64,000 nucleotides of DNA, from positions 1-64,000 of the forward strand of contig NZ_VUOB01000019.1 of the NCBI RefSeq assembly GCF_008386585.1, written 5' to 3'. The stretch comes from Solihabitans fulvus (GTDB lineage Bacteria > Actinomycetota > Actinomycetes > Mycobacteriales > Pseudonocardiaceae). The translations under genes and the position numbers were made by a program. A model generated the notes under the pieces. The model saw only the letters and a program-made list of their open reading frames with translations. It had not been told where the DNA came from and ran no database searches. Below, piece by piece: positions 24,643 through 33,245 of the stretch (the stretch's first letter is position 1; the number at the start of each line of letters is the position of its first letter).

Positions 24643-27638
24643 ACCGGGACCTTCCCGGCGCCGACCCCCTGGGGACCGGCCCGTTACGCGAGTCCGTGCT
24701 GACCGCGTGGCGTGGTTCGCCGACGCGGTTCCGCGAGGACGCCAACGCCGAGGAGGACCTGCGGCTCGGTAGCTACCGGGACCGGCTGCTGGTCGAGCTG
24801 GCCCAGAACGCGGCCGACGCGGCGATGCTCGGCGGTGTGCCCGGAACGCTCCGACTGTCCGTTGTGGACAGAGAGCTGCGCGCGGCCAACACCGGCGCGC
24901 CGCTCGACCGGGCCGGCGTCGCCGCGCTCGCGTCGCTGCGCGCCTCGGCCAAGCGGGCCGAGCAGAGCGTCGGCAAGTTCGGGGTCGGCTTCGCGGCCGT
25001 CCTCGCGGTCAGCGACGCGCCGAGGGTCGTGTCCGGCGAGAACGGCGTGGCATTCTCGGCCGAGCGCACCAGGCAGACGCTCGCCGGCCTGCCCGAGATC
25101 GCCGACCAGTTCGCCGATCGCGGTGGGCAGGTGCCGGTGCTCCGGCTGGTCTGGCCGGTCGAGCTGACCGAGGATCCGCCGCCGGCCGGGTTCGACACCG
25201 AGGTGCGGCTGCCGCTGCGGGCCGGGATCGACGGCGACGCGCTGCTGGCCGACTTCGCCGCGCAGGCTCCGGATCTGCTGCTCGCCCTGCCCGGGTTGAG
25301 CCAGGTCGAGGTCGGCGGGCAGCGGTGGTGGCGCGAGGAGGCGGCGGAGGACACCGTCTCGCTGCACGGCCCCGACGGTGTCACCAACTGGCTGCTCCAC
25401 CGGACCTCGGGCGAACTGGCCGAGGAGGTCGTGCGCAAGCTCGGCGTCGAGGACCAGAAGCGTCCACAGTGGACGGTCTGCTGGGCGGTTCAGCTTCGGG
25501 GTGAGGTGCCCGTCCCGCTCGACGAGGACGTGCTGCACGCGCCGACGCCGACCGACGAGCGGTTGTCGCTGCCGGCGAGGCTGCTGGCCACGCTGCCGGT
25601 CGAGTCGTCGAGGCGGCGGCTGCTGCCGGGTCCGGCGGCCGACGCGGTGCTGGCCGAGGCGGCGCGCGCGTACCCCGACCTGCTGGCGAAGCTGCCCGAG
25701 GCGCAACGCACCGCGCTCGTCCCGTTGCCGGGCTTTCCGTTGTCCGAAGTGGACGGACGACTCCGCGAGCTGGTCCTCGCCGGCCTGCGCACCGCGCAGT
25801 GGCTGCCGCTGGCCGGCGGCGGCGAGGTCGCACCTGCGCGGGCGAAGGTCCTCGACGCGGTGTCCCCCGAGCTGGTCGACCTCCTGAAGGAGGACGTGTC
25901 GGGGCTGCTGGTGGCCGAGCTGGCCGAGCCGAGGCACAGCAAGCCGTTGGCGGCGCTGGAAGTTCCCAGGCTCGGCACGGCCGAGGTCGTCGCGATCGTC
26001 ACGAACCTGCGCAACGAGCCGTCCTGGTGGCGGCGGCTGTATGCCGCGCTCGACCCGATCGCCGAGGTGGACTCGCAGGCGCGCGAGGAGCTCGGCAGCC
26101 TGCCCGTGCCGCTGTCCGACGACCGGACCGTGCTGGGGCCGAGGGGCGTGCTGCTGCCGGAGACCGACGGCGAGACGCTCGAACTGCTGTCCACAGTGGA
26201 CGTTTCAGGACTGCGCATCGCGCACCCCGACGCCGTGCATCCGTTGCTGGAACGCCTTGGCGCGCGCCCGGCCGGCCCGCACGAGCTGCTCGACAGCGAG
26301 CCGCTGATGGAGGCGGTGCGCAGGTCGGTCGAGGAAGCCGAGTCTGGCGCGGCGATCGCCGATCCGGCCGACCTGGCGGACGCGGTCCTGCGCCTGGTCG
26401 ACCGCGCCGGCGTGCGGCAGGGCGAGCAGCCCTGGCTGGCGGCCCTCGCGTTGCCCTCGGCCGAGGGTGACTGGCGCCGCGCGGACGAACTGGTGCTGCC
26501 GGGATCGCCGCTGCTGGACGTGTTCGATCCATCCGCGCTGGCCGAGGACGGCCCCCTGGCCGTCCTCGACGCCGACGCGGCGGCGGACTGGCCGCGTGAC
26601 GTGCTGGTCGCGGTCGGTTGCCTGGACTCCTTCGCGGTGGTGGTCGACGAGACGCCGACCGACCCGGACCACGACCTGGCCGACGAGGAGGACTGGTGGG
26701 AGCACGGCGAGGAGCCGCCCACCAGGCTGGTTGGCGTCCGCGACCTGGATCTGGTCGCCGACGACCGGTGGCCGGTCGCGCTGCGGATGCTGGCGGACAA
26801 CCCGGTGACCAGGCGTGCGCTGCGTGATCCCGATGGCTACTCGTCCTGGTGGCTGGCCAGGCACGCGCTCCTGGAGGGTCGCCCGCCGAGGGCGTGGCGG
26901 CTGCCGGCGGCCGAGACCGTTGCTGGCCTGTACGACGTGTTGCCGCCGGTCGGCCTCGACGAGGAGTTGCTGACCGACATCGGCGTCCGCGCCGGGTTGG
27001 TGGTGGCCGAGCCGGACGACGCCGTGGACCTGCTGGGTCGCCTGGCCGATCCGGAGCGCTCGGTGCGCGGCGGCGTGGTGCTGAGGGTGCACGCGGCGCT
27101 GGCCGAGGGCCTGCGCGAGGGTGTGTTGGAGGCCAACGAGCTGGAGCTGCCCGAGCACGTGCGCGCGCTGTCGGGCTCGGTGGTCGAGGTGGGGCCGGTC
27201 GTCGTCCTCGACTCGCCGTGGCTGCTGGGCGTGCTGCCGGCGGACCAGGTCGCGGCGGGCGAGCCGGGCCCCGGCGTGCCCGAGGCGCTGGCCGAGCTGC
27301 TGGACCTCCCGCTGGCCTCGGAGGCCGTGGTCGGCGAGCTGGTCGAGCAGGGCGAGCCGGTGTCGTGGCGGGAACTGGGCGCGGTGGCGCTGGCGTGCGA
27401 GCTGCTTGGCGTGCCGGTGCCGGACGGCGTGATCGTCGTGCACGACGAGCTGATGGTGACCAGCGCGGGCGCGAAGCACCAGGTGCCGTGGTGGGTCGAC
27501 GACAACGGCCAGCCGCACGCGGAGGACTCGGCGGAGGGCCTGGCGCGGGCGTTGGCGTGGGTGACCGATCGATGGACCGATCGGCACGCGTTCGCCGCGT
27601 TGATCGCGGATCCGACGCCGGTGAACCTGCTGGGCTGA
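24639..27638 (+). CDS. Large sacsin-like GHKL ATPase, coupled to DUF3027
   Basis: A 999-aa protein. Residues 1-220 form an HSP90/sacsin-type ATP-binding fold: RDRLLVELAQNAADAAM (N-box with Glu and Asn), a Gly-containing loop AANTGAPLDRAGVAAL, and QSVGKFGVGFAAVLAV (G2 lid). The rest is a long acidic Leu/Val-rich region without recognised domains, including an Asp/Glu cluster DEEDWWEHGEE. Start GTG 24639 overlaps the DUF3027 stop, so the two are translationally coupled. Possibly a chaperone-like machine with DUF3027 as partner (inference). Confidence 0.85.
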   Translation: MNRDLPGADPLGTGPLRESVLTAWRGSPTRFREDANAEEDLRLGSYRDRLLVELAQNAADAAMLGGVPGTLRLSVVDRELRAANTGAPLDRAGVAALASLRASAKRAEQSVGKFGVGFAAVLAVSDAPRVVSGENGVAFSAERTRQTLAGLPEIADQFADRGGQVPVLRLVWPVELTEDPPPAGFDTEVRLPLRAGIDGDALLADFAAQAPDLLLALPGLSQVEVGGQRWWREEAAEDTVSLHGPDGVTNWLLHRTSGELAEEVVRKLGVEDQKRPQWTVCWAVQLRGEVPVPLDEDVLHAPTPTDERLSLPARLLATLPVESSRRRLLPGPAADAVLAEAARAYPDLLAKLPEAQRTALVPLPGFPLSEVDGRLRELVLAGLRTAQWLPLAGGGEVAPARAKVLDAVSPELVDLLKEDVSGLLVAELAEPRHSKPLAALEVPRLGTAEVVAIVTNLRNEPSWWRRLYAALDPIAEVDSQAREELGSLPVPLSDDRTVLGPRGVLLPETDGETLELLSTVDVSGLRIAHPDAVHPLLERLGARPAGPHELLDSEPLMEAVRRSVEEAESGAAIADPADLADAVLRLVDRAGVRQGEQPWLAALALPSAEGDWRRADELVLPGSPLLDVFDPSALAEDGPLAVLDADAAADWPRDVLVAVGCLDSFAVVVDETPTDPDHDLADEEDWWEHGEEPPTRLVGVRDLDLVADDRWPVALRMLADNPVTRRALRDPDGYSSWWLARHALLEGRPPRAWRLPAAETVAGLYDVLPPVGLDEELLTDIGVRAGLVVAEPDDAVDLLGRLADPERSVRGGVVLRVHAALAEGLREGVLEANELELPEHVRALSGSVVEVGPVVVLDSPWLLGVLPADQVAAGEPGPGVPEALAELLDLPLASEAVVGELVEQGEPVSWRELGAVALACELLGVPVPDGVIVVHDELMVTSAGAKHQVPWWVDDNGQPHAEDSAEGLARALAWVTDRWTDRHAFAALIADPTPVNLLG
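25462..25474. repeat. GTCCACAGTGGAC element, copy 2
   Basis: Exact copy within the sacsin-like gene, read as R-P-Q-W-T, a different frame from copy 3. Near-copies of the form GTCC-N5-GGAC lie in the same gene at 24857-24869 and 25742-25754. Confidence 0.8.
26189..26201. repeat. GTCCACAGTGGAC element, copy 3
   Basis: Exact copy in the sacsin-like gene, read as L-S-T-V-D with the otherwise rare ACA codon. Confidence 0.8.
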
Positions 27639-27667
27639 TCCGGGCAGGGTTCTACGACGGGTCTTTC

Positions 27668-27683
27668 TGTGACGTAGCGCACA
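27668..27683. promoter_or_regulatory. CRP/GlxR-like box before the sigma-LCP operon
   Basis: TGTGA-CGTAGC-GCACA matches nine of ten conserved positions of TGTGA-N6-TCACA, about 88 bases before the sigma factor start. Confidence 0.5.
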
Positions 27684-27755
27684 GCCTTCAACAATTCGGT
27701 CGCGTTCGAGGGTTTCCGGGCCGCTATGGAAACCTCACGGCAGACTGGAGGCGGC

Positions 27756-28256
27756 GTGCAGGACGACTACGACCGGTTTGTCGCCGATCGACTTGATCGG
27801 CTCCTGCGCTACGCGACCGCGATGACGTGCGACAGGCATCTGGCGCAGGACATCGTGCAGAACGTGCTGCTGCGGGCGCAGCCAAGATGGGGCCGCATCG
27901 CGGCAATGGACGCCCCGTATCTCTACGTCAAGCGCATGGTGACCAACGAGTACCTCTCGTGGTGGGGCCGCAGGGCCGCGCGCGACATCTCGTTGTCGCA
28001 CAGCACGCTCGCGACGCTGGCACCGGCCGTGACCGATCATGCCGCCCAGCACGCGGAGCGGGACGCGATGCGCGGCAGGATCGCTGTGCTGCCAAGAAAA
28101 CAACGAGCGGCGCTCGTTCTCCGTTACTACGAGGACAGCACCGACGCGGAGATCGCGAAGGTGCTCGGCTGCTCGGAGGGAACGGTGCGCAGCCACATCT
28201 CCCGCGCGCTGACCACGCTGCGCGCCAACGAACTCGCTCCTGTGGAGGTGCTGTGA
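27756..28256 (+). CDS. ECF sigma factor, SigE-like family
   Basis: A 166-aa sigma-70 family protein. Region 2 is LRYATAMTCDRHLAQDIVQNVLLRAQPRW with the -10-binding YVKRMVTNEYLSWWG. Region 4 is DAEIAKVLGCSEGTVRSHIS, recognising the -35. GTG 27756 is five bases after GGAGG; ATG 27726 upstream would add ten residues with no ribosome site. The stop overlaps the ATG of the LCP gene by one base (TGATG), the position normally held by an anti-sigma factor. Confidence 0.9.
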   Translation: MQDDYDRFVADRLDRLLRYATAMTCDRHLAQDIVQNVLLRAQPRWGRIAAMDAPYLYVKRMVTNEYLSWWGRRAARDISLSHSTLATLAPAVTDHAAQHAERDAMRGRIAVLPRKQRAALVLRYYEDSTDAEIAKVLGCSEGTVRSHISRALTTLRANELAPVEVL

Positions 28257-29218
28257 TGACCGACAACGAGATGCTCATCCGGCAAGCGATCGCCGCCGAG
28301 GCGAACGAGGCCGTCGACCCGCGCGCGGTCATGGCCGAGTTGCAGAAGGGCAAACCCCGCAAGAAGAAGTGGCCGCTCGCGCTGGTCGCGGCCGGTGTGG
28401 TCGCGGCGGCCGTCGCGGCCGTCGCGGTGACCGTGCCACACGCCACGCCGGTGACGCAGCCCGCCGCCGCCCAACCGGCCACCGAGCAGAACATCCTGCT
28501 CGTCGGCGTGGACGACAACCAGATCGCCGACTCCGTCGTGCTGGCGAACGTGAAACCGAACGGCGATACCGCGCTCGTCTCGCTGCCACGGGACATCAGG
28601 ATCGACGGGGACACCAAGCTGAAGCAACTACTGGCGTCGGGCGGCATGGAGAAGCTGACGGCCGCCGTCACGACACTCACCGGACTGCACGTCGATCACT
28701 ACGCCGTCGTGACGATGAAGGGTATGCAGGCGCTCGGCAACGCCGTCGGCGGCGTCGAGGTGTGCCTGAAGGCGGCGGTCATGGACTCGTTCTCGGGCGC
28801 GGACTTCCCCGCTGGCAGGCAGATGCTCTCCGGCGACCAGGCGCTGGCGTTCGTCCGACAACGGCACGGGCTGCCGAACGGCGACCTCGACCGGGTGGTG
28901 CGGCAGCAGGCGTTCCTGAAGGGCATCGCGAAGAAGGCGCTGACCAAACCCGCCAGGCTGCCCGAGGTGATCGACCTCGTGCAGAAGAACGTCCGGGTCG
29001 ACGCGGGCTGGGACATGCTCGAGTTCGCCAAGCGCTTCACCGCGAGCCCTGCCGTGCGGGCGGCGACGATCCCGGTCGGTGCGACGCACGAGGGACCGAC
29101 CGGCTCCGGGCTCGATGTCGATCCGCAGGCCGTGCGCGAGTTCGCGCGAACCTTCACGAGCTCGGCGGCACCGACCGGCTCGGGCACACCCGCACCCGGC
29201 GATGGGTGCATCAACTGA
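28256..29218 (+). CDS. LytR-CpsA-Psr (LCP) family membrane protein coupled to the sigma factor
   Basis: A 320-aa protein: about 38 cytoplasmic residues (MTDNEMLIRQAIAAEANEAV, ending KPRKKK), one membrane helix (LALVAAGVVAAAVAAVAVTV), and an extracellular LCP domain (NILLVGVDDN, TALVSLPRDIRID, LSGDQALAFVRQRHG, DLDRVVRQQAFLKG). LCP enzymes transfer glycopolymers to peptidoglycan. The conserved Arg/Asp residues for polyprenyl-phosphate binding are present, though the domain is on the short side. The cytoplasmic tail, gene order and overlap suggest it may also tether the sigma factor (inference). Confidence 0.85.
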   Translation: MTDNEMLIRQAIAAEANEAVDPRAVMAELQKGKPRKKKWPLALVAAGVVAAAVAAVAVTVPHATPVTQPAAAQPATEQNILLVGVDDNQIADSVVLANVKPNGDTALVSLPRDIRIDGDTKLKQLLASGGMEKLTAAVTTLTGLHVDHYAVVTMKGMQALGNAVGGVEVCLKAAVMDSFSGADFPAGRQMLSGDQALAFVRQRHGLPNGDLDRVVRQQAFLKGIAKKALTKPARLPEVIDLVQKNVRVDAGWDMLEFAKRFTASPAVRAATIPVGATHEGPTGSGLDVDPQAVREFARTFTSSAAPTGSGTPAPGDGCIN

Positions 29219-29236
29219 GGTAGCGGCCCCGCATGA

Positions 29237-29286
29237 GGCGACTTCCCCCGGTGCCGCGCGAGCGAGCGGCACCGGGGGAAGTCGCC
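29237..29286. terminator. Very strong bidirectional hairpin
   Basis: A 21-bp perfect stem (29237-29257 with 29266-29286; it begins GGCGACTTCCCCCGG) and an eight-base loop, between the convergent LCP and DUF2530 genes. Confidence 0.9.
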
Positions 29287-29356
29287 GTTGCACGGTCAGA
29301 ATGGCCGGCGGCCTGGAGCCGGGCACCGATGAAGATCGCGTTGCTCGGCTCGGGGA

Positions 29357-29650
29357 TCACAGGCCCTGCTGCGCACCCCGGGACCCGCGCCGGGCCGCCG
29401 CGCGCTGCCAGCGGAACACGCCGTAGCCGATGACGCCGAGCACCCAGCCCGACAGACAGGACCACAGCCACACGTCGTCGCCTGCGCCGAAACCGAGCTT
29501 GGCCACGAGGAACGCCACGAAGGCCACGAACCACAGCGCCGTGCCGGTCATCACGATCGGCACCGGGTCGGCGAGCCGGGGCGGCAGCGGGGGCGGGGGC
29601 GGCAACGCCTTGGTGCGCTGCCCCGGGTCACCCTGCGAAGTCTCGGCCAC
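29357..29650 (-). CDS. DUF2530 membrane protein (Rv0879c-like)
   Basis: A 97-aa protein: a Pro-rich cytoplasmic start (ALPPPPPLPPRL), two membrane helices (VMTGTALWFVAFVAFLVAKL and DVWLWSCLSGWVLGVIGYGV), and a basic tail. The GTG at 29650 lies seven bases after TAGCCT on the minus strand, matching a leaderless start. It is divergent from the purine permease. Function unknown; the position corresponds to Rv0879c. Confidence 0.85.
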   Translation of the reverse strand: MAETSQGDPGQRTKALPPPPPLPPRLADPVPIVMTGTALWFVAFVAFLVAKLGFGAGDDVWLWSCLSGWVLGVIGYGVFRWQRAAARRGSRGAQQGL

Positions 29651-29663
29651 GTCAGGCAGGCTA
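29651..29663 (-). promoter_or_regulatory. Leaderless promoter -10 of the DUF2530 gene
   Basis: TAGCCT on the minus strand (29663-29658), seven bases before GTG. Confidence 0.6.
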
Positions 29664-29724
29664 CCCGGGCGAAACAATCATCCGGCAAGCTTCCCGCCGG
29701 ACACGGCACGAAATGGGGAGATGA

Positions 29725-31185
29725 ATGACCAGCACAGCGCCGCGCTCGGCGATCGACCGTTTCTTCCGGATCTCCGAACGGGACTCCACCCTCAGCCGAG
29801 AGCTGCGCGGCGGCCTGGTCACGTTCGTGACGATGGCCTACATCGTCGTGCTCAACCCGCTCATCCTCGGCAGCTTCTCGCCGGACGACGCCGGGGCCAA
29901 GCGCGACATCCTCGGGCACATCCTGCCGGTCTCGCAGGTCGGCGCGGTGACCGCCCTGGTCGCCGGGGTCATGACGATCCTGTTCGGGCTGATCGCGAAC
30001 TACCCGTTCGCCATCGCCACCGGGCTCGGGATCAACACTCTGCTCGCCGTCACCATCGCGCCGCAGGTCAGCTGGCCGGAGGCGATGGGGCTCGTGGTCG
30101 TCGACGGGCTGGTGATCCTGGTGCTGGTGGCCACCGGGTTCCGCACGGCCGTGTTCAACGCGGTGCCCGCCGAGCTGAAGGCCGCGATCGCGGTGGGCAT
30201 CGGGCTGTTCATCTGCTTCATCGGGCTCGTCGACGCCGGTTTTGTGCGGCGGCTGCCCGACGCGGCGCACACGACCGTCCCCGTCGGCCTCGGGATCGGC
30301 GGGTCCATCGCGTCGTGGCCGACGGTGGTGTTCGTGATCGGCCTGATCATCACCAGCGTGCTGGTGGCGCGGAAGGTCCGAGGGGCGATCCTGATCGGGG
30401 TGCTGGCCAGCACCGTGCTGGCCATCGTGATCGAGGCGATCGTGCACGCCGGCCCCTCCAAGGGCGTCAACCCCAAGGGCTGGAACCTCGGCTATCCGGC
30501 CCTTCCCGACAAGGTCGTCGGGCTGCCCGACCTGTCGCTGGTCGGGGACGTCTCGTTCGGCGCGTGGACCCGCCTGCCGGCGATCACGGCCGCGCTGCTG
30601 GTCTTCACGCTGGTGCTGGCGAACTTCTTCGACGCCATGGGCACCATGACCGGCCTCGGCAAGGAGGCCGGGCTGGTCGGCAAGGACGGGCAGCTACCGG
30701 GTGTCGGCAAGGCCCTGTTCGTCGAGGGGCTCGGCGCGGTCGCCGGCGGGGCGGGCTCGGCCAGCTCGAACACGGTCTTCGTGGAGTCCGCTGCCGGCAT
30801 CGCGGAGGGCGCGCGGACCGGGCTGGCGAACGTGGTGACCGGCCTGCTGTTCATCGCCGCGATGTTCCTCACGCCGCTCTACCAGATCGTGCCCGTCGAG
30901 GCCGCCGCTCCCGCGCTGGTCGTCGTCGGCGCGATGATGATGAGCCAGGTCAAGGAGATCGACTTCGGTGACTTCTCGATCGCGCTGCCGGCCTTCCTGA
31001 CCATCGTGGTGATGCCGTTCACCTACTCCATCGCCAACGGCATCGGCGCTGGCTTCGTTAGCTACGTCCTGATCCGGGTCTGCACCGGCCGCGCCCGAGG
31101 CGTGCACCCGCTGATGTGGATCGTCGCGGCGGCCTTCGTCGCCTACTTCGCCGTCGGTCCGATCCAGGCCGCGCTCGCGCACTGA
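29725..31185 (+). CDS. NCS2/AzgA-type purine permease
   Basis: A 486-aa membrane transporter with about 13 helices. It resembles guanine/hypoxanthine permeases of the AzgA branch: TMAYIVVLNPLILG near the start, FAIATGLGINTLLA in helix 3, and LANFFDAMGTMTGLGKEAG and GAGSASSNTVFVESAAGIAEGARTG in the substrate region. It takes up purine bases with protons. ATG 29725 is preceded by GGGGAG. Downstream, CGGTCCCGGCTG repeats in tandem (about 31198-31225) ahead of the MarR gene. Confidence 0.92.
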   Translation: MTSTAPRSAIDRFFRISERDSTLSRELRGGLVTFVTMAYIVVLNPLILGSFSPDDAGAKRDILGHILPVSQVGAVTALVAGVMTILFGLIANYPFAIATGLGINTLLAVTIAPQVSWPEAMGLVVVDGLVILVLVATGFRTAVFNAVPAELKAAIAVGIGLFICFIGLVDAGFVRRLPDAAHTTVPVGLGIGGSIASWPTVVFVIGLIITSVLVARKVRGAILIGVLASTVLAIVIEAIVHAGPSKGVNPKGWNLGYPALPDKVVGLPDLSLVGDVSFGAWTRLPAITAALLVFTLVLANFFDAMGTMTGLGKEAGLVGKDGQLPGVGKALFVEGLGAVAGGAGSASSNTVFVESAAGIAEGARTGLANVVTGLLFIAAMFLTPLYQIVPVEAAAPALVVVGAMMMSQVKEIDFGDFSIALPAFLTIVVMPFTYSIANGIGAGFVSYVLIRVCTGRARGVHPLMWIVAAAFVAYFAVGPIQAALAH

Positions 31186-31273
31186 CCCGTCGACCCCGGT
31201 CCCGGCTGCGGTCCCGGCTGCGGTCCCGTCCGCGCCTGATCAGCATTCTTGAGTGGGAGGCAAGATTGTGAGG

Positions 31274-31285
31274 TATGCTAACTAC
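31274..31285 (+). promoter_or_regulatory. Leaderless promoter -10 of the MarR gene
   Basis: TATGCT (31274-31279) followed by six bases and GTG 31286. Confidence 0.6.
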
Positions 31286-31720
31286 GTGGCGGAGGATGTT
31301 TCGAGTGAGCAGGGGCTGGCGAGTCGGCTGAGGCTCGCCGTGGTCAGGCTCACCCGACGCCTGCGCGCGCAGCGCACCAACTCGACGATCTCGCTGACCC
31401 AGGTCTCGGCGCTCTCCACGCTGTTCAAGTGTGGCCCGCTGACCCCTGGCGAACTGGCATCGAAGGAAGGCGTCCAGCCGCCCTCGATGACCAGGGTGAT
31501 CGCGGCGCTCGAGGAGCTGGGGTTCGCCACCCGTCGGCCGCATCCGACCGACGGACGTCAGGCGATCGTGGAGCTCACCGAGGCCGGTCAGGCCTACATC
31601 CGGGCCGAGGTCGAGGCCAGGGAGGCCTGGCTGGACCACCGGCTCGCCGAGTTGGCACCAGAGGAGCGGGACGTCCTGTCCCGCGCCGCGGAGATCATCG
31701 ACAGGATGGCGGGGCAGTAA
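31286..31720 (+). CDS. MarR-family regulator (Rv0880-like)
   Basis: A 144-aa winged-helix regulator, close to Rv0880 along its length. The DNA-binding part is LTPGELASKEGVQPPSMTRV with the wing RRPHPTDGRQAIVELTEAG. GTG 31286 is chosen over the in-frame GTG at 31268 because it matches the Rv0880 start and the leaderless promoter. The MFS gene starts three bases after its stop, so the regulator probably controls that transporter. Confidence 0.88.
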   Translation: MAEDVSSEQGLASRLRLAVVRLTRRLRAQRTNSTISLTQVSALSTLFKCGPLTPGELASKEGVQPPSMTRVIAALEELGFATRRPHPTDGRQAIVELTEAGQAYIRAEVEAREAWLDHRLAELAPEERDVLSRAAEIIDRMAGQ

Positions 31721-31723
31721 CGA

Positions 31724-33181
31724 GTGCCGGCGTACGCGGGTGACACTGGAGCAGAACGAGTCATACCAAGCTCCTCGCTATCCCCGCCACGGCGCCGGCA
31801 AGACGAGGACGGTCCACCGGGACCGCCGGATCCGCCCGATCCCTCGGAACTCCTGACGGCGCCAGAACCTTCGGCGTCGCCGGAACCGTCCACTTCGGAC
31901 GGTAAGTCGGTGAAGCGCGGTCGCACGGGGATGTTCTCGTCCCTCGGGGTGCGCAACTACCGGTTCTACTCCGCAGGGCAGGTCGTCTCGCTCATCGGGC
32001 TGTGGATGCAGCGGGTGGCCCAGGACTGGCTGGTGCTGGAGCTTTCGCACGGCAGCCCGGTCGCGCTGGGCATCGCGGCGGCCCTCCAGTTCGCGCCGAC
32101 GCTGGTGTTCTCGCTGTGGGCCGGGGTGCTCGCGGACCGGATGGACAAGCGCAGACTGCTGCTCTACCTGGAGACCGGGCTCGGCCTGTGCGCGCTCGCG
32201 CTCGGCCTGCTCGACGTCACCGGCGTGGTCCAGCTCTGGCAGGTCTACCTGCTGTGCCTGCTGCTCGGCGCGGTCGCCTCCCTGGAGACCCCGATCCGTC
32301 AGTCGTTCGTGGTGGAGATGGTCGGCCGCGCCCAGCTGACGAACGCGGTCGCGCTCAACTCGATGACGTTCAACCTGGCCAGGATGATCGGCCCGGCCAT
32401 CGCCGGCCTGATGATTACCGCGGTCGGCACCGGGTGGGTGTTCCTGATCAACGCGGCCTCCTTCGCCGGCGTGATCGGCGGGCTGCTGCTGATGAACCCC
32501 GAGACGCTGCACCGCAGCGAGCGGGTGCCGCGTGAGAAGGGGCAGCTGCGCGAGGGGTTGCGGTACGTGCGTGGCAGGCCCGACCTGGTGACCCTGATGG
32601 TGCTGGTCTTCTTCGTGAGCACCTTCGGGCTGAACTTCTACGTGACGCTCGCCGTGGTGGCGCGCAACGTCTTCGGCGGCCAGGCCGACGCCTACGGCTT
32701 CCTCTCCACGATGCTCGCGGTCGGCACGCTGACCGGCGCGACGCTCGCGGCCCGGCGCAGCGCGCGCGGGAAACCGAGGCTGCGGCTGCTGTTCGGCGGC
32801 GTGGTCGCGTTCGGCATCCTGGAGATGGTCGCCGGCGTGATGCCGACGCTGTGGGCGGTCGGCCTCGCGCTGATCCCGGTCGGCGCGGCGCTGATGACCT
32901 TCACCACGACCGCCAACGCGACCGTGCAGCTCGCCGTCGACCCGGCCATGCGGGGCAGGGTGATGGGCCTCTACATGCTGATGTTCCTCGGCGGCAACCC
33001 GGTCGGCGGCCCGGTGATGGGCTGGCTGGCCGAGCACTTCACCGGTCGCGCGCCGCTGGTGTTCGGCGGGGTGGTCTCGGTGCTCACCGCGCTGGTGGCC
33101 GCGCTGGTGCTGGTGCGCAGGGGAGGCGTCACACTGCCGGTGCGACCGTGGTCCCGGCTGCGGGTGCTGCGCCGCCGCTGA
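31724..33181 (+). CDS. MFS exporter cotranscribed with MarR
   Basis: A 12-helix permease of the EntS/TetR-efflux type. The membrane part begins MFSSLGVRNYRFYSAGQVVS and motif A is GVLADRMDKRRLLLY. If it starts at GTG 31724 (485 aa) it has an extra Pro/Ser-rich 69-residue cytoplasmic N-terminus; starting at ATG 31931 gives the usual 416 aa. Neither start has a clear ribosome site, so translation through coupling from the MarR gene is plausible. Substrate unknown. Confidence 0.88.
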   Translation: MPAYAGDTGAERVIPSSSLSPPRRRQDEDGPPGPPDPPDPSELLTAPEPSASPEPSTSDGKSVKRGRTGMFSSLGVRNYRFYSAGQVVSLIGLWMQRVAQDWLVLELSHGSPVALGIAAALQFAPTLVFSLWAGVLADRMDKRRLLLYLETGLGLCALALGLLDVTGVVQLWQVYLLCLLLGAVASLETPIRQSFVVEMVGRAQLTNAVALNSMTFNLARMIGPAIAGLMITAVGTGWVFLINAASFAGVIGGLLLMNPETLHRSERVPREKGQLREGLRYVRGRPDLVTLMVLVFFVSTFGLNFYVTLAVVARNVFGGQADAYGFLSTMLAVGTLTGATLAARRSARGKPRLRLLFGGVVAFGILEMVAGVMPTLWAVGLALIPVGAALMTFTTTANATVQLAVDPAMRGRVMGLYMLMFLGGNPVGGPVMGWLAEHFTGRAPLVFGGVVSVLTALVAALVLVRRGGVTLPVRPWSRLRVLRRR

Positions 33182-33245
33182 CGTGGGCGACCCGGCCTGA
33201 CGGAGCCGCCCGATCCCTGCCTGGAGGTGCTCGCGTGGTGGTCTC

